Source: an uncultured Eubacteriales bacterium
GTDB lineage: Bacteria > Bacillota > Clostridia > Christensenellales > Aristaeellaceae
NCBI GenBank assembly: GCA_902796115.1
Contig: CADBNX010000106.1
Location: 1 to 5,050, forward strand
Direction of reading: 5' to 3'
DNA length: 5,050 nt
Part shown: in pieces, positions 1-5,050 of the stretch
How positions within the stretch are numbered: position 1 is the first letter of the stretch
Layout: each line of letters opens with the position of its first letter
Program-made: the position numbers and the translations under genes
The notes under the pieces: model-generated
What the model was told of the DNA's origin: nothing
Databases searched by the model: none
The model's input: the letters and a program-made list of their open reading frames with translations, nothing else

Positions 1-1076
1 CAGGCAGGCTTACGGACGCCGAAAAAAAGCTGTCTGAAATCAAAGAAGGTCTTCATACCGGTCAGATGCAGGAAGAGCTGACCGAATTGCATGAAGAAAT
101 GAACGCGGAGGGATTCTGGGACGATCTTGAACGCTCCACCCATGTCAACCGGCGGATCGCCGCACTGGAAGGAAAACTGAAAGAACTGGACGACCTGGCC
201 AAACAATGCGCCGATATCCGCACCCTGATGGAACTTGCGGAAGAGGAAAACGACGAAGACCTGACCGGGGAGATCGGGAGCGAATTCGAATCTCTTGATC
301 AGAAGCTGTCCGCGCTGGAGCTTGAAACCCTGATGCGCGGTGACTATGATCATTGCGATGCCGTGCTTTCGCTCCATGCCGGCGCAGGCGGAACGGAAGC
401 CCAGGACTGGACCGAAATGCTGTATCGTATGTACACCCGTTACTGTGAAAGACGCGGCTTTACCGTAACGCTTCTTGACTATCTGGACGGCGACGAAGCA
501 GGTGTCAAATCCGCGACATTCCAGGTTTCGGGCGAAAACGTATACGGATATCTGCGGGGTGAAAAAGGCGTGCACAGACTCGTTCGGATCTCACCTTTTG
601 ATTCCAACGCAAGAAGGCATACTTCCTTCGCGTCTCTTGACGTCGCACCCATGCTTGAGGATGAAGGACAGATTGAGATCAACATGGAAGAAGTGCGCGT
701 TGACACCTATCGCTCAACCGGCGCCGGCGGACAGCATATCAACAAAACCGATTCCGCGGTTCGTATGACCCATATGCCGACCGGGATCGTGGTGTCATGC
801 CAGAACGAGCGCAGCCAGGTGCAAAACCGGGAGATGTGCCTGAAAATGCTCAGAGCCAAGCTGCTGGAACTCAGAGAAAGGGAACGCGAACAGCAGATGG
901 CGGATATCAAAGGTGAAATGAAAAAAATCGAATGGGGGAGTCAGATCCGCTCCTATGTGTTTCAGCCCTATACAATGGTGAAGGATCATCGTACAGGATA
1001 CGAAACGGGAAATATATCGGATGTGATGGACGGAAATCTGGATGGGTTTATTACCGCCTATCTGAAAATGCAGTAA
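1..1076 (+). CDS. prfB: Peptide chain release factor 2 (RF2), 5'-truncated by window edge
   Basis: RF2 recognises UGA and UAA stop codons on the ribosome and triggers hydrolysis of peptidyl-tRNA in the cytoplasm. The reading frame is open from the window edge (first full codon at 3). The ATG at 66 is internal, because the preceding residues (KLSEIKEGL, 27-53) align with the N-terminal helix of RF2. In order one sees the acidic coiled N-terminal domain, the LHAGAGGTEAQDW core motif (about 369-413), the SPF tripeptide that reads the stop codon in RF2 (591-599; RF1 has PxT instead), the catalytic GGQ in STGAGGQHINKTDSAVR (726-734), and the C-terminal WGSQIRSYVFQPY block with VKDHRTG. The C-terminus ends at the usual family position. 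The site of the usual programmed frameshift reads GGT CTT CAT with no in-frame TGA. The TAA stop overlaps the next gene's ATG. Identification is near certain; only the first few residues lie outside the window. Confidence 0.98.
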   Translation, partial: GRLTDAEKKLSEIKEGLHTGQMQEELTELHEEMNAEGFWDDLERSTHVNRRIAALEGKLKELDDLAKQCADIRTLMELAEEENDEDLTGEIGSEFESLDQKLSALELETLMRGDYDHCDAVLSLHAGAGGTEAQDWTEMLYRMYTRYCERRGFTVTLLDYLDGDEAGVKSATFQVSGENVYGYLRGEKGVHRLVRISPFDSNARRHTSFASLDVAPMLEDEGQIEINMEEVRVDTYRSTGAGGQHINKTDSAVRMTHMPTGIVVSCQNERSQVQNREMCLKMLRAKLLELREREREQQMADIKGEMKKIEWGSQIRSYVFQPYTMVKDHRTGYETGNISDVMDGNLDGFITAYLKMQ

Positions 1077-1813
1077 TGCGGAAAAAGCCGATCGGAACTG
1101 TATATGCACTGTGTTTCTTTTTTCTCTCCGCAGGGTGTTTTTTCGCGGCGGGGATGATGCAGGTGAACGGCAGTTATATATACTCCCTGTTTCAAAAGCA
1201 CGCCATGCCGCATGTGCAGAACCGGTTCTCTGTGGATGAAATCCGGCGAATTGCCGACGGATTGAATGCCTTTCTCCGGAACGGAGACCCTTCTGTGCTG
1301 ATCATCGGAACAGATGCGAATCCCGTTTTTTCCGAAAAGGAAATGCTGCATCTGACAGATTGCGCCCTGCTGTTTTCCCGCGTCAGAACATTAAAAAACT
1401 GCTGCCTTCTTGTACCGGCTCTTGTTCTGATCTCTGTGCAGCTTTCCCGAAATATCCGGCAGTCTTCTTCCCTGATCATGCTGCGCCGCGGTTTGCGGAT
1501 CGGAGCTGCCGGTTTTCTGTTCTGTCTGGCTGCGCTGCTGGTATATGCAGCGGTGGATTTTGAACGTTTTTTCATCTTCTTCCATCGGGCGCTGTTCTCC
1601 AATGAGCTCTGGCTGATGAACGCACAGCGGGATTTGCTCGTTCAGATCATGCCGCTTTCTTTCTTTTCCGAATATGCAGAACGAATCCTCGTGTACGGGG
1701 TTGCGGCTGTGATCGGCGCGGAATTCGTTCTTGAAATCATACTTTGGCTGCTGATGAAACGCAGCGCGAAGTCAGACAAAACATCTTTTGTAAAAAACTC
1801 AGGAGTGTTGTAA
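1076..1813 (+). CDS. Lit / TIGR01906 (DUF1461) family integral membrane protein
   Basis: A 245-residue polytopic membrane protein. Hydrophobic segments lie at about residues 8-28, 107-122, 142-160 and 204-227, with a soluble extracytoplasmic-looking loop of about 75 residues between the first two. Family signatures visible are FSEKEMLHLTDC (85-96, with His92) and FFHRALFSNELWL (168-180, with His170), followed by QRDLLVQIMPLSFF (184-197). This is the pattern I know from TIGR01906/DUF1461 proteins. Characterised members (Lit of Enterococcus faecalis and Bacillus cereus) are lipoprotein intramolecular transacylases that move an acyl chain from the lipid glycerol to the N-terminal cysteine, giving lyso-form lipoproteins. 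The two family histidines are retained, so similar activity is plausible, but not every family member is proven to do this. The ATG at 1076 shares its A with the prfB TAA. There is no clear Shine-Dalgarno, so translation is probably coupled to prfB. An in-frame ATG at 932 would lie wholly inside prfB and was not chosen. Confidence 0.85.
   Translation: MRKKPIGTVYALCFFFLSAGCFFAAGMMQVNGSYIYSLFQKHAMPHVQNRFSVDEIRRIADGLNAFLRNGDPSVLIIGTDANPVFSEKEMLHLTDCALLFSRVRTLKNCCLLVPALVLISVQLSRNIRQSSSLIMLRRGLRIGAAGFLFCLAALLVYAAVDFERFFIFFHRALFSNELWLMNAQRDLLVQIMPLSFFSEYAERILVYGVAAVIGAEFVLEIILWLLMKRSAKSDKTSFVKNSGVL
1801..1805 (+). promoter_or_regulatory. Candidate Shine-Dalgarno for tsaD, unusually distant
   Basis: AGGAG lies in the last codons of the Lit-family gene, 15 nt before the tsaD ATG at 1821, well beyond the usual 5-9 nt spacing. 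The only closer purine stretch is GGAAA directly before the ATG. No in-frame ATG, GTG or TTG exists between 1821 and the conserved TsaD core, so the 1821 start is forced. Initiation may depend partly on ribosomes finishing the upstream gene. Confidence 0.4.
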
Positions 1814-1820
1814 CCGGAAA

Positions 1821-2930
1821 ATGAGATATCTTGAAGCTGTTCAATGCAAAATCAAAGAGCTGAAAAACAAGGACAGGATCAGAATCCTTGCGATTGAAAC
1901 CAGCTGCGATGAAAGCGCTGCGGCCGTCATTGAGAACGGCCGGAAAATCATTTCAAGCTGTGTGTATTCACAGATCGATCTCCATGCCCTGTACGGCGGA
2001 GTCGTACCGGAAATCGCCAGCCGTTCCCACATTCAGAAAACCGATCTGATGGTGGAGGAAGCAGTGCGGAACAGCGGTATGCGCTTTGCGGATCTGGATG
2101 CAGTCGCAGTAACGTACGGGCCCGGACTGGTCGGTTCGCTCCTGACGGGAGTATCCTGTGCGAAAGCGCTTGCGTATATGCTTGATTTGCCCCTGATCCC
2201 CGTCAATCATATCGAAGGGCATATCTGCTCAAATTACCTGACATGGCCCGAGCTTGAACCGCCTTTTCTGTGTCTCGTGGTCAGCGGCGGGCACAGCCAT
2301 ATCCTGTCCGTTGATGATTACGGCAAATATACGCTGATCGGAAGAACACAGGATGACGCTGCCGGAGAGGCTTTTGACAAGGCGGCAAGAGTACTCGATT
2401 TGCCCTACCCGGGCGGTCCCAGGCTGGATGAACTCGCGGAAACGGGGGATCCTCATGCGATTCAACTGCCCAAGCCTCATACGGACGGAAAATATGATTT
2501 CAGCTTTTCGGGTTTGAAGACAGCATTCATCAACGCGGTCCATCAAAGAAAGCAGAAGAACGAAGCCATCAACAAAGCGGATTTCGCGGCATCTTTCCGG
2601 GAAACCGTCGTATCGATTCTGTCCGAAAAGACATGCGAAGCGGCCGGCGAGAAAAACATTACAAAGATTGCCGTCGCCGGCGGTGTATCCGCCAACAAAA
2701 GGCTGAGAAACACCCTTCATGAAGTCTGCAGAAAGCGTGGATGGAAGCTGTATGTGCCGTCTCTGTCCCTGTGCGGGGACAATGCCGCCATGATCGGTTC
2801 CGCCGCTTATTACAGGCTTCGCTCGGGAACAATTGCCGATCTGACGCTGAATGCGGTTCCGTCGCTTTCATTATTTGACAATATGCTTGACAACGCAGAG
2901 AATCAGAGTATAATACTGCCTGTCAAGTAG
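1821..2930 (+). CDS. tsaD: tRNA N6-threonylcarbamoyladenosine transferase TsaD
   Basis: TsaD (Kae1/YgjD/Gcp family) transfers the threonylcarbamoyl group from TC-AMP to A37 of tRNAs reading ANN codons, working in the cytoplasm with TsaB and TsaE. The 369-residue product carries the ASKHA-fold signatures: LAIETSCDES (23-32), YGPGLVGSL (99-107), the metal-binding HIEGH (His130, His134), VSGGHSHI (154-161), DDAAGEAFDKAAR (178-190), FSFSGLKTA (227-235), VAGGVSANKRLR (285-296) and LCGDNAAMIG (317-326, with the third metal ligand Asp320). All expected catalytic and metal residues are present. It is longer than the usual ~335-345 residues because of about 20 extra N-terminal residues (MRYLEAVQCKIKELKNKDRI) and an 18-residue tail after the usual PSLSL ending; that tail coincides with a promoter for the next gene. 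It starts 7 nt after the Lit-family gene. tsaB, tsaE and rimI, often adjacent in other bacteria, are not in this window. Confidence 0.97.
   Translation: MRYLEAVQCKIKELKNKDRIRILAIETSCDESAAAVIENGRKIISSCVYSQIDLHALYGGVVPEIASRSHIQKTDLMVEEAVRNSGMRFADLDAVAVTYGPGLVGSLLTGVSCAKALAYMLDLPLIPVNHIEGHICSNYLTWPELEPPFLCLVVSGGHSHILSVDDYGKYTLIGRTQDDAAGEAFDKAARVLDLPYPGGPRLDELAETGDPHAIQLPKPHTDGKYDFSFSGLKTAFINAVHQRKQKNEAINKADFAASFRETVVSILSEKTCEAAGEKNITKIAVAGGVSANKRLRNTLHEVCRKRGWKLYVPSLSLCGDNAAMIGSAAYYRLRSGTIADLTLNAVPSLSLFDNMLDNAENQSIILPVK
2887..2914 (+). promoter_or_regulatory. Sigma-A/sigma-70 promoter inside the tsaD 3' end, driving ylxM-ffh
   Basis: TTGACA (2887-2892) and TATAAT (2909-2914) both match the sigma-70 consensus at every base and are separated by 16 nt. 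Transcription would be expected to begin near 2920-2922, about 10 nt before the tsaD stop, giving ylxM a leader of about 32 nt. A second TTGACA lies 12 nt upstream (2875-2880) but has no good -10 partner. There is no TGn extension before the -10. The promoter falls in codons for the non-conserved TsaD tail (FDNMLDNAENQSI), so both functions can coexist. It would let ylxM-ffh and genes beyond be expressed independently of prfB-tsaD. Confidence 0.75.
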
Positions 2931-2947
2931 TTTTGCTTGTCAGGTGG
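2916..2947 (+). promoter_or_regulatory. Inverted repeat covering the ylxM ribosome-binding site
   Basis: Left arm 2916-2927 (CTGCCTGTCAAG) and right arm 2936-2947 (CTTGTCAGGTGG) can pair as RNA over 12 positions: nine Watson-Crick pairs, two G-U wobbles and one U-U mismatch (2923/2940). The 8-nt loop is 2928-2935. The right arm contains the whole ylxM Shine-Dalgarno (AGGTGG, 2942-2947), and the loop begins with the tsaD TAG stop. A ribosome finishing tsaD would open the left arm. A transcript from the internal promoter would lack its outer bases. It could equally be a DNA operator or chance. Confidence 0.45.
2942..2947 (+). promoter_or_regulatory. Shine-Dalgarno of ylxM (decides the start)
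   Basis: AGGTGG ends 5 nt before the ATG at 2953. The in-frame GTG codons at 2944 and 2947 lie inside this site and have no Shine-Dalgarno of their own, so the ATG is preferred. Confidence 0.7.
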
Positions 2948-2952
2948 TGCCG

Positions 2953-3333
2953 ATGGAAGAGCTTTTACTGAACGAACGAAAAGTCAGACTGGCAAAATTG
3001 CTTTCATTTTACGCGAAACTGCTGACAGAAAATCAGCGTGAAATCGCAACGCTGTTTACCGATGAGGATTACTCGCTCGCGGAACTGGCAGAGCAATTTC
3101 ACATCACCAGGCAGGGAGTATACGACGCAGTATCAAAAGCCGAAAAAACAATGCTCCAGTTTGAAGAAAAGCTGAATCTGATCAGTCATTACGAAACGCT
3201 GCGCGGCATACTCGGAGCATGCATCACAGAGCTGGAAAGCATCGCATACGCGAATCCGGACTTTCGGGTCGGGCATGTTCTTGATAATCTTCGCTCATTG
3301 ATTGAAATGGAGGATTCTGAGGATGGCATTTGA
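2953..3333 (+). CDS. ylxM: YlxM/p13-like SRP-associated helix-turn-helix protein
   Basis: A small acidic protein of 126 residues in the YlxM (UPF0122, p13-like) family, nearly always encoded directly before ffh in Bacillota. Studied homologues associate with the signal recognition particle and modulate its GTPase activity. The sequence shows the family opening ERKVRLAKLLSFYAKLLTENQREIATLF (8-35), then a sigma-factor region-4-like helix-turn-helix, DYSLAELAEQFHITRQGVYDAVSKAEKTM (39-67), and a coiled C-terminal part, MLQFEEKLNLISHYETL. The last ~40 residues are less typical and end in an acidic EMEDSEDGI. It begins 22 nt after tsaD, has its own likely promoter at 2887-2914, and its last 11 nt overlap the start of ffh, which suggests translational coupling and matched dosage with Ffh. 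Whether it also binds DNA is unknown. Confidence 0.93.
   Translation: MEELLLNERKVRLAKLLSFYAKLLTENQREIATLFTDEDYSLAELAEQFHITRQGVYDAVSKAEKTMLQFEEKLNLISHYETLRGILGACITELESIAYANPDFRVGHVLDNLRSLIEMEDSEDGI
3309..3313 (+). promoter_or_regulatory. Shine-Dalgarno of ffh (decides the start)
   Basis: GGAGG inside the end of ylxM, 9 nt before the ATG at 3323. The in-frame ATG at 3302 lies upstream of this site and would add seven residues (MKWRILR) absent from Ffh proteins, which begin MAFEGLS, so 3323 is the start. Confidence 0.85.
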
Positions 3334-4657
3334 AGGTCTGTCGGCAAAACTTCAAAATGCGTTCAGGAAATTGACCGGAAAAGGAAAGCTTACGGAGCAG
3401 AACATCAAAGATGCCATGCGTGAAGTAAAAATGGCATTGCTCGAAGCGGACGTAAACTATCTGGTAGTAAAGGACTTCATCAAGACCACAACGGAACGCT
3501 GTATAGGCGCGGAGATCCTCGCGAATCTGAATGCGGGTCAGCAGGTAATCAAAATCGTCAATGAAGAACTGATTGCTCTCATGGGCGGCGGTGTTTCAAA
3601 GCTTACCTGGTCGCCGTCTGTTCCGACAATCTATCTGCTTTGCGGACTTCAGGGCGCCGGAAAAACAACGATGGCAGCAAAGCTTGCATCGTATCTGACC
3701 CGTCAGGGGAAAAAGCCGCTGCTTGCCGCATGCGATATCTATCGGCCGGCCGCCATCAAACAGCTGCAGGTTGTGGGTGAGCAGGTGCACGTTCCGGTTT
3801 TTGAGAAAGGAACGCAGGATCCGGTAAAAACCGCATCCGAAGCGGTTGAATATGCCCGGTATTATGGAAATGATGTTCTGATCATTGATACGGCAGGACG
3901 TCTTCACATCGACGATGCGCTGATGGAAGAACTGGAAAGAATCAAGTCTGCCGTTCAGCCTCAGGAGATTCTGCTGGTTATCGACTCCATGACCGGTCAG
4001 GATGCCGTGAACGTTGCCAAAACATTCAATGAAAAACTGACAGTGGACGGAGTAATCCTTACCAAGCTGGACAGCGATACCCGCGGCGGTGCGGCACTGT
4101 CTGTCAGGGCTGTTACCGGAAAGCCCATCAAGTTTGCCGGAACCGGTGAAAAACTGCAGGATATCGAACCGTTCTATCCCGAAAGAATGGCATCACGAAT
4201 CCTCGGCATGGGCGACATACTGACGCTGATCGAGAAAGCAACAGAAGCCGCCGGCGATTCTCTGACAGACAGCGGGAAAGCGTCCGCAAAGAATCCGACC
4301 GATTTTTCTCTGGAAGATTTCCTGGATCAGATTCAGCAAATGAAGAAAATGGGCCCGCTGAAAAATGTGCTCGGAATGCTGCCCGGGATCGGAACCAAAC
4401 TGAAGGATGTTGAAATCGACGACAACGCGTTCAAAAAACCGGAAGCCATCATTCGCAGCATGACGCTAAAAGAAAGAAGACATCCTGAAATCCTGAACGC
4501 TTCACGCAGAAAACGTATTGCCGCGGGTGCCGGAGTCACGGTGCAGGATATCAACGCACTCATGCGTCAGTTTGACCAGATGAAAACAATGATGAAGCAG
4601 ATGATGGGAAACAAAAAGGCTGTGTTTCGTCAGATGAAACACATGAATTTCCACTAA
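3323..4657 (+). CDS. ffh: Signal recognition particle GTPase Ffh (SRP54)
   Basis: Ffh binds the 4.5S/scRNA SRP RNA and hydrophobic signal sequences emerging from the ribosome, then docks with FtsY to deliver nascent chains to the SecYEG translocon. The 444-residue protein has the N domain (about 1-90, MAFEGLSAKLQNAFRKL), then the NG GTPase with P-loop GLQGAGKTT (108-116), CDIYRPAA (137-144), DTAGR (189-193), TKLD (247-250) and GTGEKLQDIEPF (273-284). The methionine-rich M domain starts near 325, with the fingerloop region MGPLKNVLGMLPG (343-355) and the SRP-RNA-binding segment SRRKRIAAGAG (394-404). The usual GSG of that segment reads GAG here (Ala403). The C-terminal tail (QMKTMMKQMMGNKKAVFRQMKHMNFH) is Met-rich as usual. 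Length is normal. It overlaps ylxM by 11 nt and is followed by rpsP after 60 nt. Confidence 0.98.
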   Translation: MAFEGLSAKLQNAFRKLTGKGKLTEQNIKDAMREVKMALLEADVNYLVVKDFIKTTTERCIGAEILANLNAGQQVIKIVNEELIALMGGGVSKLTWSPSVPTIYLLCGLQGAGKTTMAAKLASYLTRQGKKPLLAACDIYRPAAIKQLQVVGEQVHVPVFEKGTQDPVKTASEAVEYARYYGNDVLIIDTAGRLHIDDALMEELERIKSAVQPQEILLVIDSMTGQDAVNVAKTFNEKLTVDGVILTKLDSDTRGGAALSVRAVTGKPIKFAGTGEKLQDIEPFYPERMASRILGMGDILTLIEKATEAAGDSLTDSGKASAKNPTDFSLEDFLDQIQQMKKMGPLKNVLGMLPGIGTKLKDVEIDDNAFKKPEAIIRSMTLKERRHPEILNASRRKRIAAGAGVTVQDINALMRQFDQMKTMMKQMMGNKKAVFRQMKHMNFH

Positions 4658-4658
4658 A

Positions 4659-4684
4659 GGAAAAATCATTCTGAATGATTTTCC
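4659..4684 (+). other. Stem-loop between ffh and rpsP
   Basis: GGAAAAATCAT and ATGATTTTCC pair over ten base pairs with one bulged A and a 5-nt loop (TCTGA, 4670-4674). It begins 2 nt after the ffh stop. No T-run follows (ATATAAATTATCTC), and the stem is A/T-rich, so it is not a standard intrinsic terminator. It may protect the ffh 3' end, mark a processing site that separates ffh from the r-protein mRNA, or give partial attenuation. Confidence 0.5.
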
Positions 4685-4705
4685 ATATAAATTATCTCAA
4701 TAATC

Positions 4706-4711
4706 AGGAGG
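4706..4711 (+). promoter_or_regulatory. Strong Shine-Dalgarno of rpsP
   Basis: Consensus AGGAGG with a 6-nt all-A spacer before the ATG at 4718. It is the best ribosome-binding site in the window, fitting a ribosomal protein that must be made in large amounts. Confidence 0.9.
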
Positions 4712-4717
4712 AAAAAA

Positions 4718-4963
4718 ATGGTTAAGATTCGTCTGAAGAGAATGGGTATGAAGAAAAAGCCCTTCTACCGTGTCGTCGTCGCCGATGTGAACAGCCCGAG
4801 AGACGGCCGCTTTATTGAGGAAATCGGTTATTACGATCCGATGAAGCAGCCGGCCGAAATCAAGATCGACAATGAAAAAGCAATTGCCTGGATGAAAAAC
4901 GGCGCGCAGCCTACGGATACGGTCCGGATTTTGCTGAAAAAATCCGGGGCTTTGGATGCCTGA
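4718..4963 (+). CDS. rpsP: 30S ribosomal protein S16
   Basis: S16 is a primary 16S rRNA-binding protein needed for assembly of the 5' domain of the 30S subunit. The 81-residue product has the whole family pattern: MVKIRLKRMGMKKKPFYRVVVAD (1-23), SPRDGRFIEEIGYYDP (26-41), then the KIDNEKAIAWMKNGAQPTDTVRILLKKSG C-terminal half. Length is typical for the family. It follows ffh after a 60-nt gap with a stem-loop and a strong Shine-Dalgarno, and precedes khpA by 22 nt, the common Bacillota order. No separate promoter is convincing in the gap, so it probably relies on readthrough from ffh. Confidence 0.99.
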   Translation: MVKIRLKRMGMKKKPFYRVVVADVNSPRDGRFIEEIGYYDPMKQPAEIKIDNEKAIAWMKNGAQPTDTVRILLKKSGALDA

Positions 4964-4985
4964 TTGACACCGGAAAGGGGCATGC

Positions 4986-5050
4986 ATGAAAGAATTACTG
5001 CTCTTTCTGGCTAAATCGTTGGTTGACAATCCGGAACAGGTTACCGTAAC
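4986..5050 (+). CDS. khpA: KhpA, KH-domain RNA-binding protein, 3'-truncated by window edge
   Basis: Only 21 full codons are present: MKELLLFLAKSLVDNPEQVTV. This matches the start of the small (about 75-80 residue) KhpA/YlqC proteins, which begin with the pattern MKELxxxIAKxLVDxPxxVxV. KhpA carries a single KH domain, works with KhpB in several Bacillota, and affects cell elongation and RNA metabolism. The KH GxxG loop lies outside the window, so the domain itself cannot be checked. AAGGGG (4975-4980) is 5 nt before the ATG and serves as Shine-Dalgarno. The ATG at 4982 is out of frame. The position directly after rpsP is the standard one, with rimM and trmD expected next. Confidence 0.88.
   Translation, partial: MKELLLFLAKSLVDNPEQVTV

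Noticed and set aside
932..1075. In-frame upstream ATG at 932 that would add 48 residues to the Lit-family protein
   Set aside because: It lies wholly within prfB, the added residues look like out-of-frame RF2 codons, and the ATG at 1076 starts directly before the first membrane segment with a TAATG overlap.
1179..1184. TATACT as an internal promoter in the Lit-family gene
   Set aside because: The -35 position reads GATGCA, which does not resemble TTGACA.
1192..1602. 136-codon minus-strand open frame opposite the Lit-family gene
   Set aside because: Arg/Ser-rich low-plausibility product, no Shine-Dalgarno, and fully inside a gene with family motifs on the plus strand.
2229..2720. 163-codon open frame on the minus strand opposite tsaD
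   Set aside because: It mirrors the codon bias of tsaD, has no recognisable domain or ribosome-binding site, and overlaps highly conserved TsaD motifs.
2875..2880. Second TTGACA, a 12-nt direct repeat of the promoter -35
   Set aside because: The position 17 nt downstream reads GAGAAT, a poor -10. The repeat is explained by the protein sequence FDNMLDN.
4659..4684. Intrinsic terminator after ffh
   Set aside because: The stem has no T-tract after it and few G/C pairs, so termination is not supported; kept only as a stem-loop.
4686..4691. TATAAA as a -10 for an rpsP promoter
   Set aside because: No -35-like hexamer at the correct distance; that region is the stem-loop (AATCAT).
4964..4969. 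TTGACA directly after the rpsP stop as a khpA promoter
   Set aside because: No acceptable -10 occurs 16-18 nt downstream (the region is the start of khpA, ATGAAAG).
4697..5029. 110-codon minus-strand open frame opposite rpsP and khpA
   Set aside because: Shadow of two conserved genes; no motif or start signal supports it.
1..5050. Mobile element, CRISPR array, tRNA/rRNA or a novel defence-type system
   Set aside because: No terminal repeats, repeat-spacer pattern, RNA-gene consensus or unfamiliar gene cluster was seen; all coding space is taken by recognised housekeeping families.

Overview
The window is a compact, single-strand block of housekeeping genes with almost no intergenic space. 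All seven genes are on the plus strand. The order is prfB (5' end outside the window), a Lit/TIGR01906-family membrane protein, tsaD, ylxM, ffh, rpsP, khpA (3' end outside the window). The run ylxM-ffh-rpsP-khpA is a classic arrangement of Bacillota (Firmicutes). YlxM and the Lit/TIGR01906 family are also mainly Bacillota proteins. The base composition looks close to balanced, and TsaD has an N-terminal extension of a kind I recall from clostridial homologues. I infer a member of the Clostridia, but the sequence does not fix genus or family.

Region 1-1813: the last ~357 codons of release factor 2, then the membrane protein starting on a TAATG stop/start overlap. The prfB reading frame runs straight through the place where most bacteria have the programmed +1 frameshift, so this RF2 appears to be made without that autoregulation. 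Region 1821-2930: tsaD, the t6A37 tRNA-modification enzyme, standing without its usual partners tsaB and tsaE. Its last codons contain a consensus-like sigma-A promoter (TTGACA, 16 nt, TATAAT), followed by an inverted repeat that covers the ylxM ribosome-binding site.

Region 2953-4657: ylxM and ffh, overlapping by 11 nt, which encode a helix-turn-helix SRP-associated protein and the SRP GTPase. Region 4658-4717 is a 60-nt gap with a near-perfect stem-loop and a strong Shine-Dalgarno site. Region 4718-5050: rpsP (ribosomal protein S16), then the start of khpA (KH-domain RNA-binding protein); rimM and trmD would be expected beyond the window.

Functionally the genes serve translation and its output: termination (RF2), decoding fidelity (t6A), co-translational membrane targeting (YlxM/Ffh), 30S assembly (S16) and RNA binding (KhpA). 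The Lit-family protein is the odd one out, as it probably acts on membrane lipoproteins. I see no mobile element, CRISPR array, tRNA, rRNA or convincingly novel multi-gene system. The points of interest are regulatory: the missing RF2 frameshift, the promoter inside tsaD, the stem-loop over the ylxM start, and the ffh-rpsP stem-loop.
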